Below the pieces are notes generated by a model. The model searched no databases. It worked only from the letters and a program-made list of their open reading frames with translations, and was not told the DNA's origin. A DNA stretch of 47,562 nt from Armatimonadota bacterium (GTDB lineage: Bacteria > Armatimonadota > SYMT01 > JACQGL01): assembly GCA_016199525.1 (NCBI GenBank), contig JACQGL010000088.1, positions 1-47,562 of the forward strand. The letters are read 5' to 3'. Position 1 is the stretch's first letter, and every line of letters begins with the position of its first letter. The position numbers were made by a program, and so were the translations under genes. Below are positions 8,591 through 18,243 of the stretch, one piece after another.

Positions 8591-10606
8591 ATGGAAACGG
8601 TCAATCACAAGCCCAAAGAGATCACCATCGGCCTCGCCGGCGCTGCCGGCGATGGTCTGGACAGGACGGGCTATAACCTGGCCAACGTAGCATCACGGCT
8701 GGGGCTGCATGTTTATGCTTACAACAGTTACCAGTCGCTTATTCGGGGCGGCCACACCTGGCTGCGCCTGCGCATCTCGGAGCGGAAGATTCACACCCAG
8801 GGCGACCACGTCAACGTTGTGATCGCCCTGAACCAGGATAGCATCGAACGACACGCGCGGGCGATTGAGCCGGGCGGCGTGCTGTTATTCAATGGGGATC
8901 GCCTGCGCTGCGATCCGGCGCTGCTGCCGGAGGGCGTGCGGCTTCTGCCCCTACCGTTCAATGAACTGACCGGGGGCCTGGGCAAGCTGTTGCCTGTTAT
9001 GCAGAACACGCTGGCCGTTGGCGCCCTGATGCACCTGGTCGGCCTGGATTTCGAGGTGCTCCGTGGCGTGATGGCGGACACCTTCGGACGCAAAGGCGGC
9101 GAGATCATCGCGCAGAACGTAGCAGTGGCCCAGGCCGGGTTTCACTACGCCCGCGCGCATAGTGAGCCGATCATCGCCGGATGGAGATCGAGCCGCCCCC
9201 GGCTCCCTTTCCTGACGGGTAACACGGCGTTCGCCATGGGCGCCGCGGCGGGCGGCTGCAAGTTCTACGCGGCCTACCCGATGAGCCCTGCGTCGGGCAT
9301 CCTGCACTGGTTTGCGGAACACGGGCCGAAGATCGGCGTGGTGGTGAAGCAGTGTGAGGATGAGCTGGCCGTAGCCAACATGATAATTGGCGCCGGCCAT
9401 GCGGGGGCGCGAGCGATGTGCGCCACCTCGGGGGGCGGCTTCGCGCTGATGACCGAGGCGATCGGGATGGCGGGGATGATCGAGGCACCGGCGGTGTTCA
9501 TCAACGTGCAGCGCGGCGGGCCTTCCACCGGCATCCCCACCAAGACTGAGCAGGGCGATCTGAATCAGGTGTTCGGCGCTTCCCAGGGCGATTACCCCCG
9601 CGCCATCATCGCTCCCGCCACGCTCAAGGAGTGCTACTACTCCGCCGCGGAAGCGCTGAACCTGGCGGAGCAGTTTCAGCTCCCGGTGATGATCCTCTCC
9701 GATCTGCTCCTGAGCGAGCACCGCGAGACCCTGGAACCGGACGACCTGACCCCCGAGGTTCCCATTCGGCGGGGTGAGCGGCTGCGGGAAGCGCCTGCCC
9801 CGGGGCTGAATGGCAAGGGTCCGTTCCGGCGCTACGCCTTCACTCCATCGGGCATCTCGCCGCGGCTCCTCCCGGGCACCCCGGGAGCCATGTACGTTGC
9901 TCCCACCGATGACCACGACGAGCAGGGCATTCTGATCAGCGACGAGCACACGAACACGGCGCTGCGCCGCAAGATCCAGGAAAAGCGCATGCGCAAGATG
10001 GAGGCGCTGCTGGCGGAACTGCCCCCGCCCGTGCTTGAAGGGCCGGCGGATGCCGAGATTACCCTCATCGGTTGGGGATCTACCTGGGGTGTGATTCACG
10101 AGGCGATCGAGCAGCTGGCGGAGCAGGGGATTCGCGCGAACCACCTGCATATCAACTACCTGGTGCCGTTCCACAAGCGGGAAGTCACCGAAATTCTGCG
10201 GCACTGCCAGCGAACCGCCGTGGTGGAGAGCAACTACACCGGCCAGTTCGCTCGCCACCTGCGCGCCGAGACCGGCTTCTCGGTGGACGCCGTGATCACC
10301 AAGTACGACGGGGAGCCGTTCGACCCGAAGCATGTAATCGAGCCGGTCAGGGCCATCCTGGAAGGCCGGCTGCGGGATCTGCGGGTTACCGAGGAGGAAG
10401 CGCGTGAAATTGCTTACCACTACAGTCGCATCTACCTGGGTGACAAGGCCCGCCCGGTGCGGTTTGAACGCGCGCCCGCTGATGGCTACGGCGAACCGCT
10501 GTGGCATGTCCAACTAGCCGACCGAAAGAGCGGCTTGCCACTGGGCGACCTGATCATCGGTCAGGAGACCGGCTCGACCTACGCTTGGCAGGTACACGGA
10601 GAGTAG
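8591..10606 (+). CDS. korA: 2-oxoacid:acceptor (ferredoxin) oxidoreductase, fused gamma-alpha subunit
   Basis: N-terminal gamma-like domain (GLAGAAGDGLDRTGYNLANVASRLGLHVYAYNSYQSLIRGGH) and alpha-type domain (QCEDELAVANMIIGAGHAGARAMCATSGGGFALMTEAIG); RBS GAGGAG. Confidence 0.88.
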   Translation: METVNHKPKEITIGLAGAAGDGLDRTGYNLANVASRLGLHVYAYNSYQSLIRGGHTWLRLRISERKIHTQGDHVNVVIALNQDSIERHARAIEPGGVLLFNGDRLRCDPALLPEGVRLLPLPFNELTGGLGKLLPVMQNTLAVGALMHLVGLDFEVLRGVMADTFGRKGGEIIAQNVAVAQAGFHYARAHSEPIIAGWRSSRPRLPFLTGNTAFAMGAAAGGCKFYAAYPMSPASGILHWFAEHGPKIGVVVKQCEDELAVANMIIGAGHAGARAMCATSGGGFALMTEAIGMAGMIEAPAVFINVQRGGPSTGIPTKTEQGDLNQVFGASQGDYPRAIIAPATLKECYYSAAEALNLAEQFQLPVMILSDLLLSEHRETLEPDDLTPEVPIRRGERLREAPAPGLNGKGPFRRYAFTPSGISPRLLPGTPGAMYVAPTDDHDEQGILISDEHTNTALRRKIQEKRMRKMEALLAELPPPVLEGPADAEITLIGWGSTWGVIHEAIEQLAEQGIRANHLHINYLVPFHKREVTEILRHCQRTAVVESNYTGQFARHLRAETGFSVDAVITKYDGEPFDPKHVIEPVRAILEGRLRDLRVTEEEAREIAYHYSRIYLGDKARPVRFERAPADGYGEPLWHVQLADRKSGLPLGDLIIGQETGSTYAWQVHGE

Positions 10607-10707
10607 CCGCTTCCCATCCGACGGCCCGGCCGCCGGTCAACTTTCCTACATCTATCACGCTCGCCCTGCGGGGCGAACCCGGATTGAAAAAGGAGGACGC
10701 CAGCACA

Positions 10708-11631
10708 ATGGCAGTCGTGGAAGAAAAAACGGTCAGGGACCCGATAGTCTCCACAATCATCGACGTCCAGACGCTGAAAGATCTTGAAGGGCCGGTCGAT
10801 CCGGACTGGTGCCCAGGCTGCGGCGACTTCGCCGTGCTCAAGTCGCTTAAGGAAGCGCTGATCGAGCGGCACATCCAGCCCCACCAGGCCCTGATCGTGT
10901 CGGGCATCGGCTGCTCGTCAAACCTGCCGGGGTTTATCAACGCCTATGGGATTCACAGTCTGCACGGCCGGGCGCTGCCGGTGGCGACCGGAGTCAAGCT
11001 GGCGAACCACCATCTGCACGTGATTGCCGTGGGTGGGGATGGGGATGGGTACGGCATTGGCCTCAGCCACCTGATCCATGCGGCGCGACGCAACCTGGAT
11101 CTCACTTACATCGTGATGAACAATGAGATCTACGGTTTGACCACCGGCCAGGCATCCCCCACGTCGATGCTGGATATGCGCACGAAGAGCACGCCGTTCG
11201 GCTGCGCCGAGATGCCCATCAACCCCATCGCGTTGGGGATCGTTTCCGGCGCTACCTTTGTAGCCCGCACCTTCTCGGGCGATCAGAAGCACATGGCGAA
11301 GATCTTCGCGCAGGGCATCGCCCACCGCGGCTTCTCGCTGATCGACTGTATGAGCCCATGCGTGACCTTCAACAAGGTCAACACTTACCCCTGGTTCAAG
11401 GAGCGCTGCTATCGGGTAGAGGACGAGGCGAACTACAACCCCTACGAGCTGATGATGGCCATGGAGAAAGCCTACGAGTGGGGCGCGCGCATACCGCTGG
11501 GCGTGATCTTCCGGGCGGAGCGGCCGACCTACGAGGACAGCGAGCCGGTCCTGAAGCAGGGACCGGTGGTTGATCAGCCGATGGGTATCACGCGGGAGAT
11601 GTTCGACCAACTGCTGGCGGAGACGATGTAG
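10708..11631 (+). CDS. korB: 2-oxoacid:ferredoxin oxidoreductase beta subunit (TPP-binding)
   Basis: DWCPGCGDFAVLKSL, GIGCSSNLPGFINAYGIHSLHGRALPVATG, GGDGDGYGIGLSHLIHAARRNLDLTYIVMNNEIYGLTTGQASPTS; RBS AGGAGG. Confidence 0.92.
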   Translation: MAVVEEKTVRDPIVSTIIDVQTLKDLEGPVDPDWCPGCGDFAVLKSLKEALIERHIQPHQALIVSGIGCSSNLPGFINAYGIHSLHGRALPVATGVKLANHHLHVIAVGGDGDGYGIGLSHLIHAARRNLDLTYIVMNNEIYGLTTGQASPTSMLDMRTKSTPFGCAEMPINPIALGIVSGATFVARTFSGDQKHMAKIFAQGIAHRGFSLIDCMSPCVTFNKVNTYPWFKERCYRVEDEANYNPYELMMAMEKAYEWGARIPLGVIFRAERPTYEDSEPVLKQGPVVDQPMGITREMFDQLLAETM

Positions 11632-11675
11632 CCATCTGCAGCGCCGGTTCCCGCCCGCACACGGGCGCGTGCATC

Positions 11676-13343
11676 TCAAGGGGCCGTGGCCGTAACCAGG
11701 GACGCGCCCGGGCGGCACGTTTCGCCGTGTGGCGCTTGGGATACCGGGGGACAGGATCCGGACGAGCCACTCTGGCTGAACTCGATCCGCAGTACCGTCA
11801 TGTCCACGCGCACGCCCGGGGACAGCCCACAAGCGGCCCGTAGTGAGAAGCTCCCATCCATCCGGACCTGCGTCTCCGGCAGTTCCAGGAGGCGTTCATC
11901 CGTGAGGGAGAGGTGCAGCCGCACGTACATCCCGGCCAGCTCCGGGCGCACGGCGGCACGGAGGACGAGGCGCCGGTAGGCATCCACGGCGGGCGGCTCC
12001 AGCCAGGCAACCGGCGTTTCATCGGCGTGGGAACAGCAAGATCCCGGATGCTCGGGGGGCAGGCAGAGAACCTGGGACCAGAGCGCGCGCCACTCCGGCG
12101 CCGGGAGGGCGCGGGCTGCCGGCCAGGTGATGACCCTGCCGGGCAGTGGCCTGGCCCCCAGCCTGGAGGCGCAGAACCGGCACGTGCGGGCGTGGGCTTC
12201 CCATCCCGCAGCCAGATCCCGCGGCAGCAGGCCGTAGGCCGCCGCCACCACGTCGGCGCGAGACATGCAGTCCGCCCCCGGCAGCAATCCAATCCCGCGG
12301 GGGAGAGGGAGGCCGCTGGGAAGCAGGAGGGGGATTTCTTCCGGCAGAACGATCTCCGCGCCGGGACGCGCCGCGCGCTCCAGCACCCCCGCCTCCAGCA
12401 GAAGGGCCCGCAGGCGCCCTTCGGCGCGCCGCAGCCGGCGACACACGGCGGCCTCCGAACTCAGGCGGCCCAGCCCCTCTCTCCGAACGATCTCGGCGAT
12501 CTCCGCCAGGCGACGCTGATCGAGGTAGCGCAGCTCGAGCAGCCGCCGATCCAGCCGGCCGAAACGCGGCGATCGCTCCTCCAGCCGGTTCAGACATGCC
12601 CGCACCAGGCGGCGCAGTTCATCCCGCAGGAGCCGCGCTTCCGGGTCCCCCTCGGCGCTCGGATCGACCAGCGTCGCGGCATCCTCTTCGCCCGCTCCGG
12701 CGGTATCGGTCAGAGAAACTACCACAGCACCCACCCACGCGCGGACGTCGGCGCGCGCCAGGCGGATGACTTCGCGAATCTGTGGTGCGGCCCCGGGGAG
12801 GGAGGCGCGAAGGAAATCACGGCAGCTCGACTGGAAGAAGCGGCGCCGCAGGTCACGCCAGGCGGGAGCTGCCAGTTCTGGAGGCAAGGCGAGGAAGTAC
12901 TGCTCCCAAAGCGGGGCGTAGCGTGTCCAGCACTCCTCCCGTGTGGCGCGCCACCACCACTCCTGCGGCCGGCGGTGCCGTCGCGCCAGGCCGCGCACGG
13001 TCCATTCCACATGCCGCGCCACCCATGCCCGGAGGCGCGGCCCATCTTCCTCCAGGCGGCCCGTCAGCACGAGCCGTAAGAGGCTGGCAAAAGCGCGGGC
13101 GCCCGCCTCCCCGCCCACGTCCGCCGCTTCCGTCCCCAGCTGCGCCAACGCGCCCCCAAACTTCGCCACCGCCAGATCGGTCGCCAGGCGAACCAGCGCC
13201 GCCGCCACACGCTCACGAAGCGCCCGGTCGGCGGCGGTCTCTGCCTCGCCCGAAGAAGCCTGGCGTTGGTAAGCAGCAACCAAGGCGCAGAGCCGCGCCC
13301 CGGTCAGGTTCAGAGCGATCCCGTTATCACCTTCCAATTGCAT
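11676..13343 (-). CDS. Sigma-70-like protein with C-terminal ZAS/zf-HC2-like zinc motif
   Basis: Sigma region-like central part (RRLLELRYLDQRRLAEIAEIVRREGLGRLSSEAAVCRRLRRAEGRLRALLLE) and HARTCRFC (H-x3-C-x2-C); start chosen at MQLEGDNG. Confidence 0.55.
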   Translation of the reverse strand: MQLEGDNGIALNLTGARLCALVAAYQRQASSGEAETAADRALRERVAAALVRLATDLAVAKFGGALAQLGTEAADVGGEAGARAFASLLRLVLTGRLEEDGPRLRAWVARHVEWTVRGLARRHRRPQEWWWRATREECWTRYAPLWEQYFLALPPELAAPAWRDLRRRFFQSSCRDFLRASLPGAAPQIREVIRLARADVRAWVGAVVVSLTDTAGAGEEDAATLVDPSAEGDPEARLLRDELRRLVRACLNRLEERSPRFGRLDRRLLELRYLDQRRLAEIAEIVRREGLGRLSSEAAVCRRLRRAEGRLRALLLEAGVLERAARPGAEIVLPEEIPLLLPSGLPLPRGIGLLPGADCMSRADVVAAAYGLLPRDLAAGWEAHARTCRFCASRLGARPLPGRVITWPAARALPAPEWRALWSQVLCLPPEHPGSCCSHADETPVAWLEPPAVDAYRRLVLRAAVRPELAGMYVRLHLSLTDERLLELPETQVRMDGSFSLRAACGLSPGVRVDMTVLRIEFSQSGSSGSCPPVSQAPHGETCRPGASLVTATAP

Positions 13344-13436
13344 GCCGGGGAAGATAGGAGAGCCAGTCTTCGTTGCGAAGGGCGGGCTGTTCCTCGCCAC
13401 CTGGTTTATCGAGCGGGCTGGTGGTGGATGATCCGG

Positions 13437-16400
13437 TTATTCTTCTTCATCCTCCGAACCCGCCACGTCATCGCCCAGGAGGGCATCGGGATCAAGGTCA
13501 TCGACCCCCTCCTCCTCAGCGTTCTCCGGGACCTCCTCGTCCTCCTCATCTTCGCTATCCGCATTAGCATCCGCATCGGCGTCACCGAAACCTTCCGCCT
13601 CGGCGGTAAGGGCGCGGGAGCCAACCGTGGCGGGGAGGATTTCCTCAGGGAGGGCCTCCTCCTCTGTGTCCGTCAGCGGCGCCGGCTGGGTCAGGGCGCG
13701 GATAGTCGCCTCTGCCTCCGCGCGCTGCGCGCCGGAAACATCCACTTCCTGGAACGATAGCGGCCGTGGCAGCGCCTTGAGCACCTCGTAGGTGCCCGCC
13801 TCGGTCTCCACCGCCACATCCAGGCTCCGGTAGCGTGGTAAGCCGGTTCCGGCAGGGATCAGCCGCCCGATGATCACGTTCTCCTTGAGCCCCACCAGGC
13901 TGTCGCGCTTCCCGCGTACCGCGGCTTCGGTGAGCACCCGCGTGGTCTTCTGGAATGAGGCTGCGGAGAGGAAGCTATCCGTCTGGAGAGATGCCTCGGT
14001 AATTCCCAGCAGCATCCACTCTGCCGTGGCCGGCTGGCCCGCGCGCTCCGTTCCATCCGGGAGCCGGACGATGGTGTTCATGAGCCGGCGGTTCTCATCC
14101 TCGAACTCGAACTTATCCGCCACCCGCCCGGGTAGGAAGTCGGTATCGCCCGGATGAATGACCTTGCGCTTCTTGAGCATCTGCCGGACGATGATCTCGA
14201 TGTGCTTATCGTTGATATCCACGCCCTGGTTCTTATAGACTGCCTGGATCTCGCGGACCAGGTACTCTTGCACCCCGCGCACGCCCTGAAGGTCCAGGAC
14301 CTTCTGCGGATCAAGCGGCCCCTCCGTGAGCCGGTCACCCGCACGCACTTTCTGGTGGACGGGAACCCGAATCCGGCCCGCCCGTAGCGGTTCCACGGGG
14401 GGCGTCACCTGCGGGTCCCGCGGCCTGCCGCCGCCCGCGGCCCAGATCAGCCGCGCGATTTCTTCGGTGATCGTCTCGTTGCGGCGCACGAGGACGTTCC
14501 CGTTCTCGTCAATCAGCTCGTCCGCCGCCACTTCGCCCACCAGATCGTGCGGGTTGGCAGCCTCCTTCCAGCTGCGCGTCTGCACCTCCAGGTAACCCCG
14601 GTAGGGGACCAGGTAGCTCTTGCGGAGCTTCACGCTCAGGAAGCCAAGGTCGCGGATGCGCCGCGCCAGCCGTTCGTTGATGGTATCTCCCGCCTTAACC
14701 ACCACTTCGCCCGTGGTGTCGTCGATGATGTCTTCGGCGGCCACCTCGCCAGCGATGCGCTCCGTCTTCTCCGCCGGCTCCTCGGTGTGGATGATCACCT
14801 GGCGCATGCCGCGCGTGTCGATATCTTTCACTACCCCGTCCACCTCGGAGATGATCGCCTGTCCTTTGGGCTTGCGCGCCTCAAACAGCTCCACCACGCG
14901 CAGCAGGCCGCGGACCTGTTCCTCGAGCACTTTGAGGACCGCCTGGATCGCCTTCACGCGCTCCCGCTCCGCGTGCTCTTCGAACTCGATGATCCCCTGC
15001 TCGATATCGCTGTGGATCAGGCGCAACGTTTCCTGCTTCTTCTTCTTGACGTCCGCCACGCCGGTGAGGTACTCGGCAGCAACCCCACCGGTGTGGAACG
15101 TGCGCATAGTAAGCTGCGTCCCGGGCTCGCCGATGGACTGGGCGGCAATGATCCCCACCGCCGTGCCGACCTCCACCAGCTTGCCGGTAGCCATGTCACG
15201 CCCATAGCACTTGGCGCAGATCCCCTGGCGCAGCTCACAGGCCAGGGGGGAGCGGATGCCAACCGTCTGGATGCCCGCGGCCTCGATAGCCACCGCCGCC
15301 TCATCGGAGATCTCCTGCCCCTCCTCCACGAGCACCTCGCCCGTGTCGGGGTGAACAATGTTCTCCAGCGCGTAGCGGCCCCGGATGCGATCTGCCAGGC
15401 ACTCTACCTCTTCGTGGTGCTCCACGATGCGGCTGACGTAGATGCCGTTGCGCGTTCCGCAATCGAGGTCGCGAACGATGACGTCCTGGGCCACATCCAC
15501 CAGGCGGCGGGTAAGGTAACCTGCATCCGCAGTGCGCAGCGCCGTATCGGCCAGTCCCTTGCGCGCACCGTGAGTAGATACGAAGAACTCCAGGACGGAG
15601 AGGCCCTCGTGGAAGTTCGACTTGATCGGCAGGTCCTCGATCAGGCGGCCGAACGGGTCGGACATCAGGCCGCGCATCCCGGAGAGCTGGGTGATCTGCC
15701 GCCTGGAACCACGGGCGCCTGAGTTGGTAATCAGGTAGACCGGGTTGAAGCGGTCGATGCTCTCCATAATCGCATCGCCGACGTTGGCAGCGGCTTCCTG
15801 CCAGTAGTCGAGGACGCGCTGCCGGCGCTCTTCCGCAGTAAGGAGCCCCCGCCGGAAGGCCAGGTTCAGCCGCTCCACCTGCTGCTCGGCATGGCGGATG
15901 ATTTCGTGCCGCCGGGCGGGGACGTCCATGTCCGTCATCGAGATGGTCACCCCCGCCTGGGTGGCGGCGCCGAAGCCTAGATGCTTGATGTCGTCCAGCA
16001 GCTGGATGGTGCGCTCCACGCCGCACTCGCGATAGCATAGGGAGACCATCGTGGAGACATCGTTCTTGACCAGCGGGCCCTTGAGGAACAGGTCCCGATA
16101 GCGCATCCGCTCCGGCAACACCTCGTTCAGGTAGAGGCGCCCGGCGGTGGTATCGATGATCCGGTTCTCGACGCCGTCCTCCGCCCGCACCGACACGCGG
16201 CACTTGATCGGCGCCAGCGTGTGCAGCAGCCCCAGCTGATGGGCGGTGAACGCTTCGTCAGGGTGGGAGAAGATGCTCCCCGCACCCCTGGCGTCATCCC
16301 TCTGCTCCGTCAGGCAGTAAATCCCGAGGACGATATCCTGCTGGGGAGCAACGATGGGGCCGCCGTGCGCGGGTGAGAAGAGATTCTGCGTGGAGAGCAT

Positions 16401-18167
16401 CAGCACCCGCGCTTCTGCCTGCGCCGTCTCCGATAGAGGCACGTGCACCGCCATCTGATCCCCATCGAAGTCGGCGTTGAAGGCGGGGCAGACCAGCGGG
16501 TGCACCTGGATCGCTTTCCCATCCACCAGCACGGGCTCGAACGCCTGGATGCCCAGCCGGTGCAGCGTGGGAGCGCGGTTGAGCAGCACTGGGTGCTCGG
16601 CGATCACACGCTCCAGCGCATCCCACACCGCCGGGTTCATCCGGTCGATCATCCGCTTTGCCGTCTTGATGTTGCTGGTTACCTGGGTTTCCACCAGCAT
16701 CTTCATCACGAACGGCTTGAAGAGTTCGAGGGCCATCTCCTTGGGTAGGCCGCACTGGTGCAGCTGCAGGTGCGGACCCACCACAATGACGGAGCGGCCG
16801 GAGTAATCTACGCGCTTGCCGAGCAGGTTCTTGCGGAAGCGCCCCTCCTTGCCTTTGAGCATATCGGAAAGGGAACGCAGAGGTCGGTTGTTGGAGCCGA
16901 CGACCGGCCGCGTGCGGCGGCCGTTATCGATGAGCGCATCCACCGCCTCCTGGAGAAGCCGCTTCTCGTGGTTGACGATGCTCTCCGGCGCGCGGATCTC
17001 GACAATCTTCTTCAGCCGGTTGTTCCGGTTGATAATCCGCCGGTAAAGGTCGTTGAGATCTGAAGTGGCGAACCGGCCGCCATCCAGCTGGACCATAGGC
17101 CGCAGCTCGGGCGGGATGACGGGAACCACATCCAGGATCATCCACTCGGGCCGGGCCTTGGATTTGAGGAAGGCATCCAGCACCTCCAGCCGCTTGATGG
17201 CACGCAGCCGTCGGGGGCCCTGGGTCCCAGCAATTTCCGCCCGCAGTTCGCGGGCCAGCTTGTCCAGATCGATCTCGCGTAGCAGATCCTTGATTGCCGC
17301 CGCGCCCAGGCCCGCCTTCACCCACTCGGCAGTGTCCTTGTTCACGCGCTGCTGGAGTACCTCCAGTAGCTTCTCGAGCGTACGATACTGCTCTTCGGGG
17401 ATCAGCTGCCGCTTCTCCACGGTTTCCAACAGCTTGAGCCCGTCGTGGACCTCCTGCTCGCGCTCGCGGGCAGTGCGCTCCTCACGCTCGCGGGCCTGTT
17501 CCAGCTCCTTGGCCAGCCGGGCGCGGGTTTTCTCCCGCTCCGCTTCCATCTCTTCGGGAGACATCTGCTCGGCGGGGACCATCCCCTCCTCATTCGGCTC
17601 CTGAAGCGCGGCCATCTCCTCCTCCAGCCGCTCGGCGTACTCGCGGGGGAGATTCTCAATCGTTTCCGCCGTCTCCCGGACAATCGCATCCAGCTCCGCC
17701 TGGGCGGCCAGCCGAATCCCGTCCATCTCCTCATTGATCCGGCGACGATCTACGTGGGTGATGACATAGCTGGCGAAGTAGAGAACCTTCTCCAGCGGAC
17801 GGGGGCTGATGTCCAGCATAAGCGACAGGGGGCTGGGTACGCCCTTCAGATACCAGATATGGCACACCGGCGCCGCCAGCTCGATGTGCCCCATGCGTTC
17901 CCGCCGCACCTTGGAGCGCGTTACCTCTACGCCGCAACGGTCGCACACAATGCCCTTGAACTTGACCTTCTTGTAGCGCCCGCAGTGGCACTCCCAGTCC
18001 TTCACCGGTCCGAAGATCCGCTCGCAGAACAGGCCGTCCCGCTCCGGCTTGAAGGTCCGGTAGTTGATGGTTTCTGGCTTCTTGACTTCGCCGTAAGACC
18101 ACTTGTGGATCTCCTCGGGAGAGGCGATGCGAATTCGGATAGCTTCGAAGGTGCTTACGTCGGCCAT
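13437..18167 (-). CDS. rpoC: DNA-directed RNA polymerase subunit beta'
   Basis: [16 protein letters not shown] catalytic motif, N-terminal zinc ribbon [47 protein letters not shown]; acidic C-terminal tail. Confidence 0.98.
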   Translation of the reverse strand: MADVSTFEAIRIRIASPEEIHKWSYGEVKKPETINYRTFKPERDGLFCERIFGPVKDWECHCGRYKKVKFKGIVCDRCGVEVTRSKVRRERMGHIELAAPVCHIWYLKGVPSPLSLMLDISPRPLEKVLYFASYVITHVDRRRINEEMDGIRLAAQAELDAIVRETAETIENLPREYAERLEEEMAALQEPNEEGMVPAEQMSPEEMEAEREKTRARLAKELEQAREREERTAREREQEVHDGLKLLETVEKRQLIPEEQYRTLEKLLEVLQQRVNKDTAEWVKAGLGAAAIKDLLREIDLDKLARELRAEIAGTQGPRRLRAIKRLEVLDAFLKSKARPEWMILDVVPVIPPELRPMVQLDGGRFATSDLNDLYRRIINRNNRLKKIVEIRAPESIVNHEKRLLQEAVDALIDNGRRTRPVVGSNNRPLRSLSDMLKGKEGRFRKNLLGKRVDYSGRSVIVVGPHLQLHQCGLPKEMALELFKPFVMKMLVETQVTSNIKTAKRMIDRMNPAVWDALERVIAEHPVLLNRAPTLHRLGIQAFEPVLVDGKAIQVHPLVCPAFNADFDGDQMAVHVPLSETAQAEARVLMLSTQNLFSPAHGGPIVAPQQDIVLGIYCLTEQRDDARGAGSIFSHPDEAFTAHQLGLLHTLAPIKCRVSVRAEDGVENRIIDTTAGRLYLNEVLPERMRYRDLFLKGPLVKNDVSTMVSLCYRECGVERTIQLLDDIKHLGFGAATQAGVTISMTDMDVPARRHEIIRHAEQQVERLNLAFRRGLLTAEERRQRVLDYWQEAAANVGDAIMESIDRFNPVYLITNSGARGSRRQITQLSGMRGLMSDPFGRLIEDLPIKSNFHEGLSVLEFFVSTHGARKGLADTALRTADAGYLTRRLVDVAQDVIVRDLDCGTRNGIYVSRIVEHHEEVECLADRIRGRYALENIVHPDTGEVLVEEGQEISDEAAVAIEAAGIQTVGIRSPLACELRQGICAKCYGRDMATGKLVEVGTAVGIIAAQSIGEPGTQLTMRTFHTGGVAAEYLTGVADVKKKKQETLRLIHSDIEQGIIEFEEHAERERVKAIQAVLKVLEEQVRGLLRVVELFEARKPKGQAIISEVDGVVKDIDTRGMRQVIIHTEEPAEKTERIAGEVAAEDIIDDTTGEVVVKAGDTINERLARRIRDLGFLSVKLRKSYLVPYRGYLEVQTRSWKEAANPHDLVGEVAADELIDENGNVLVRRNETITEEIARLIWAAGGGRPRDPQVTPPVEPLRAGRIRVPVHQKVRAGDRLTEGPLDPQKVLDLQGVRGVQEYLVREIQAVYKNQGVDINDKHIEIIVRQMLKKRKVIHPGDTDFLPGRVADKFEFEDENRRLMNTIVRLPDGTERAGQPATAEWMLLGITEASLQTDSFLSAASFQKTTRVLTEAAVRGKRDSLVGLKENVIIGRLIPAGTGLPRYRSLDVAVETEAGTYEVLKALPRPLSFQEVDVSGAQRAEAEATIRALTQPAPLTDTEEEALPEEILPATVGSRALTAEAEGFGDADADANADSEDEEDEEVPENAEEEGVDDLDPDALLGDDVAGSEDEEE

Positions 18168-18243
18168 GTATCTGTTGCTCCGTTCTGCCAAAGGTTGATG
18201 AACGTGGTTTACTGTGGTGGCAACCCCCCACAGCGCCCGCGCG

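Noticed and set aside
8951-10513. 520-aa minus-strand ORF
   Set aside because: Antisense to korA, which has clear family motifs
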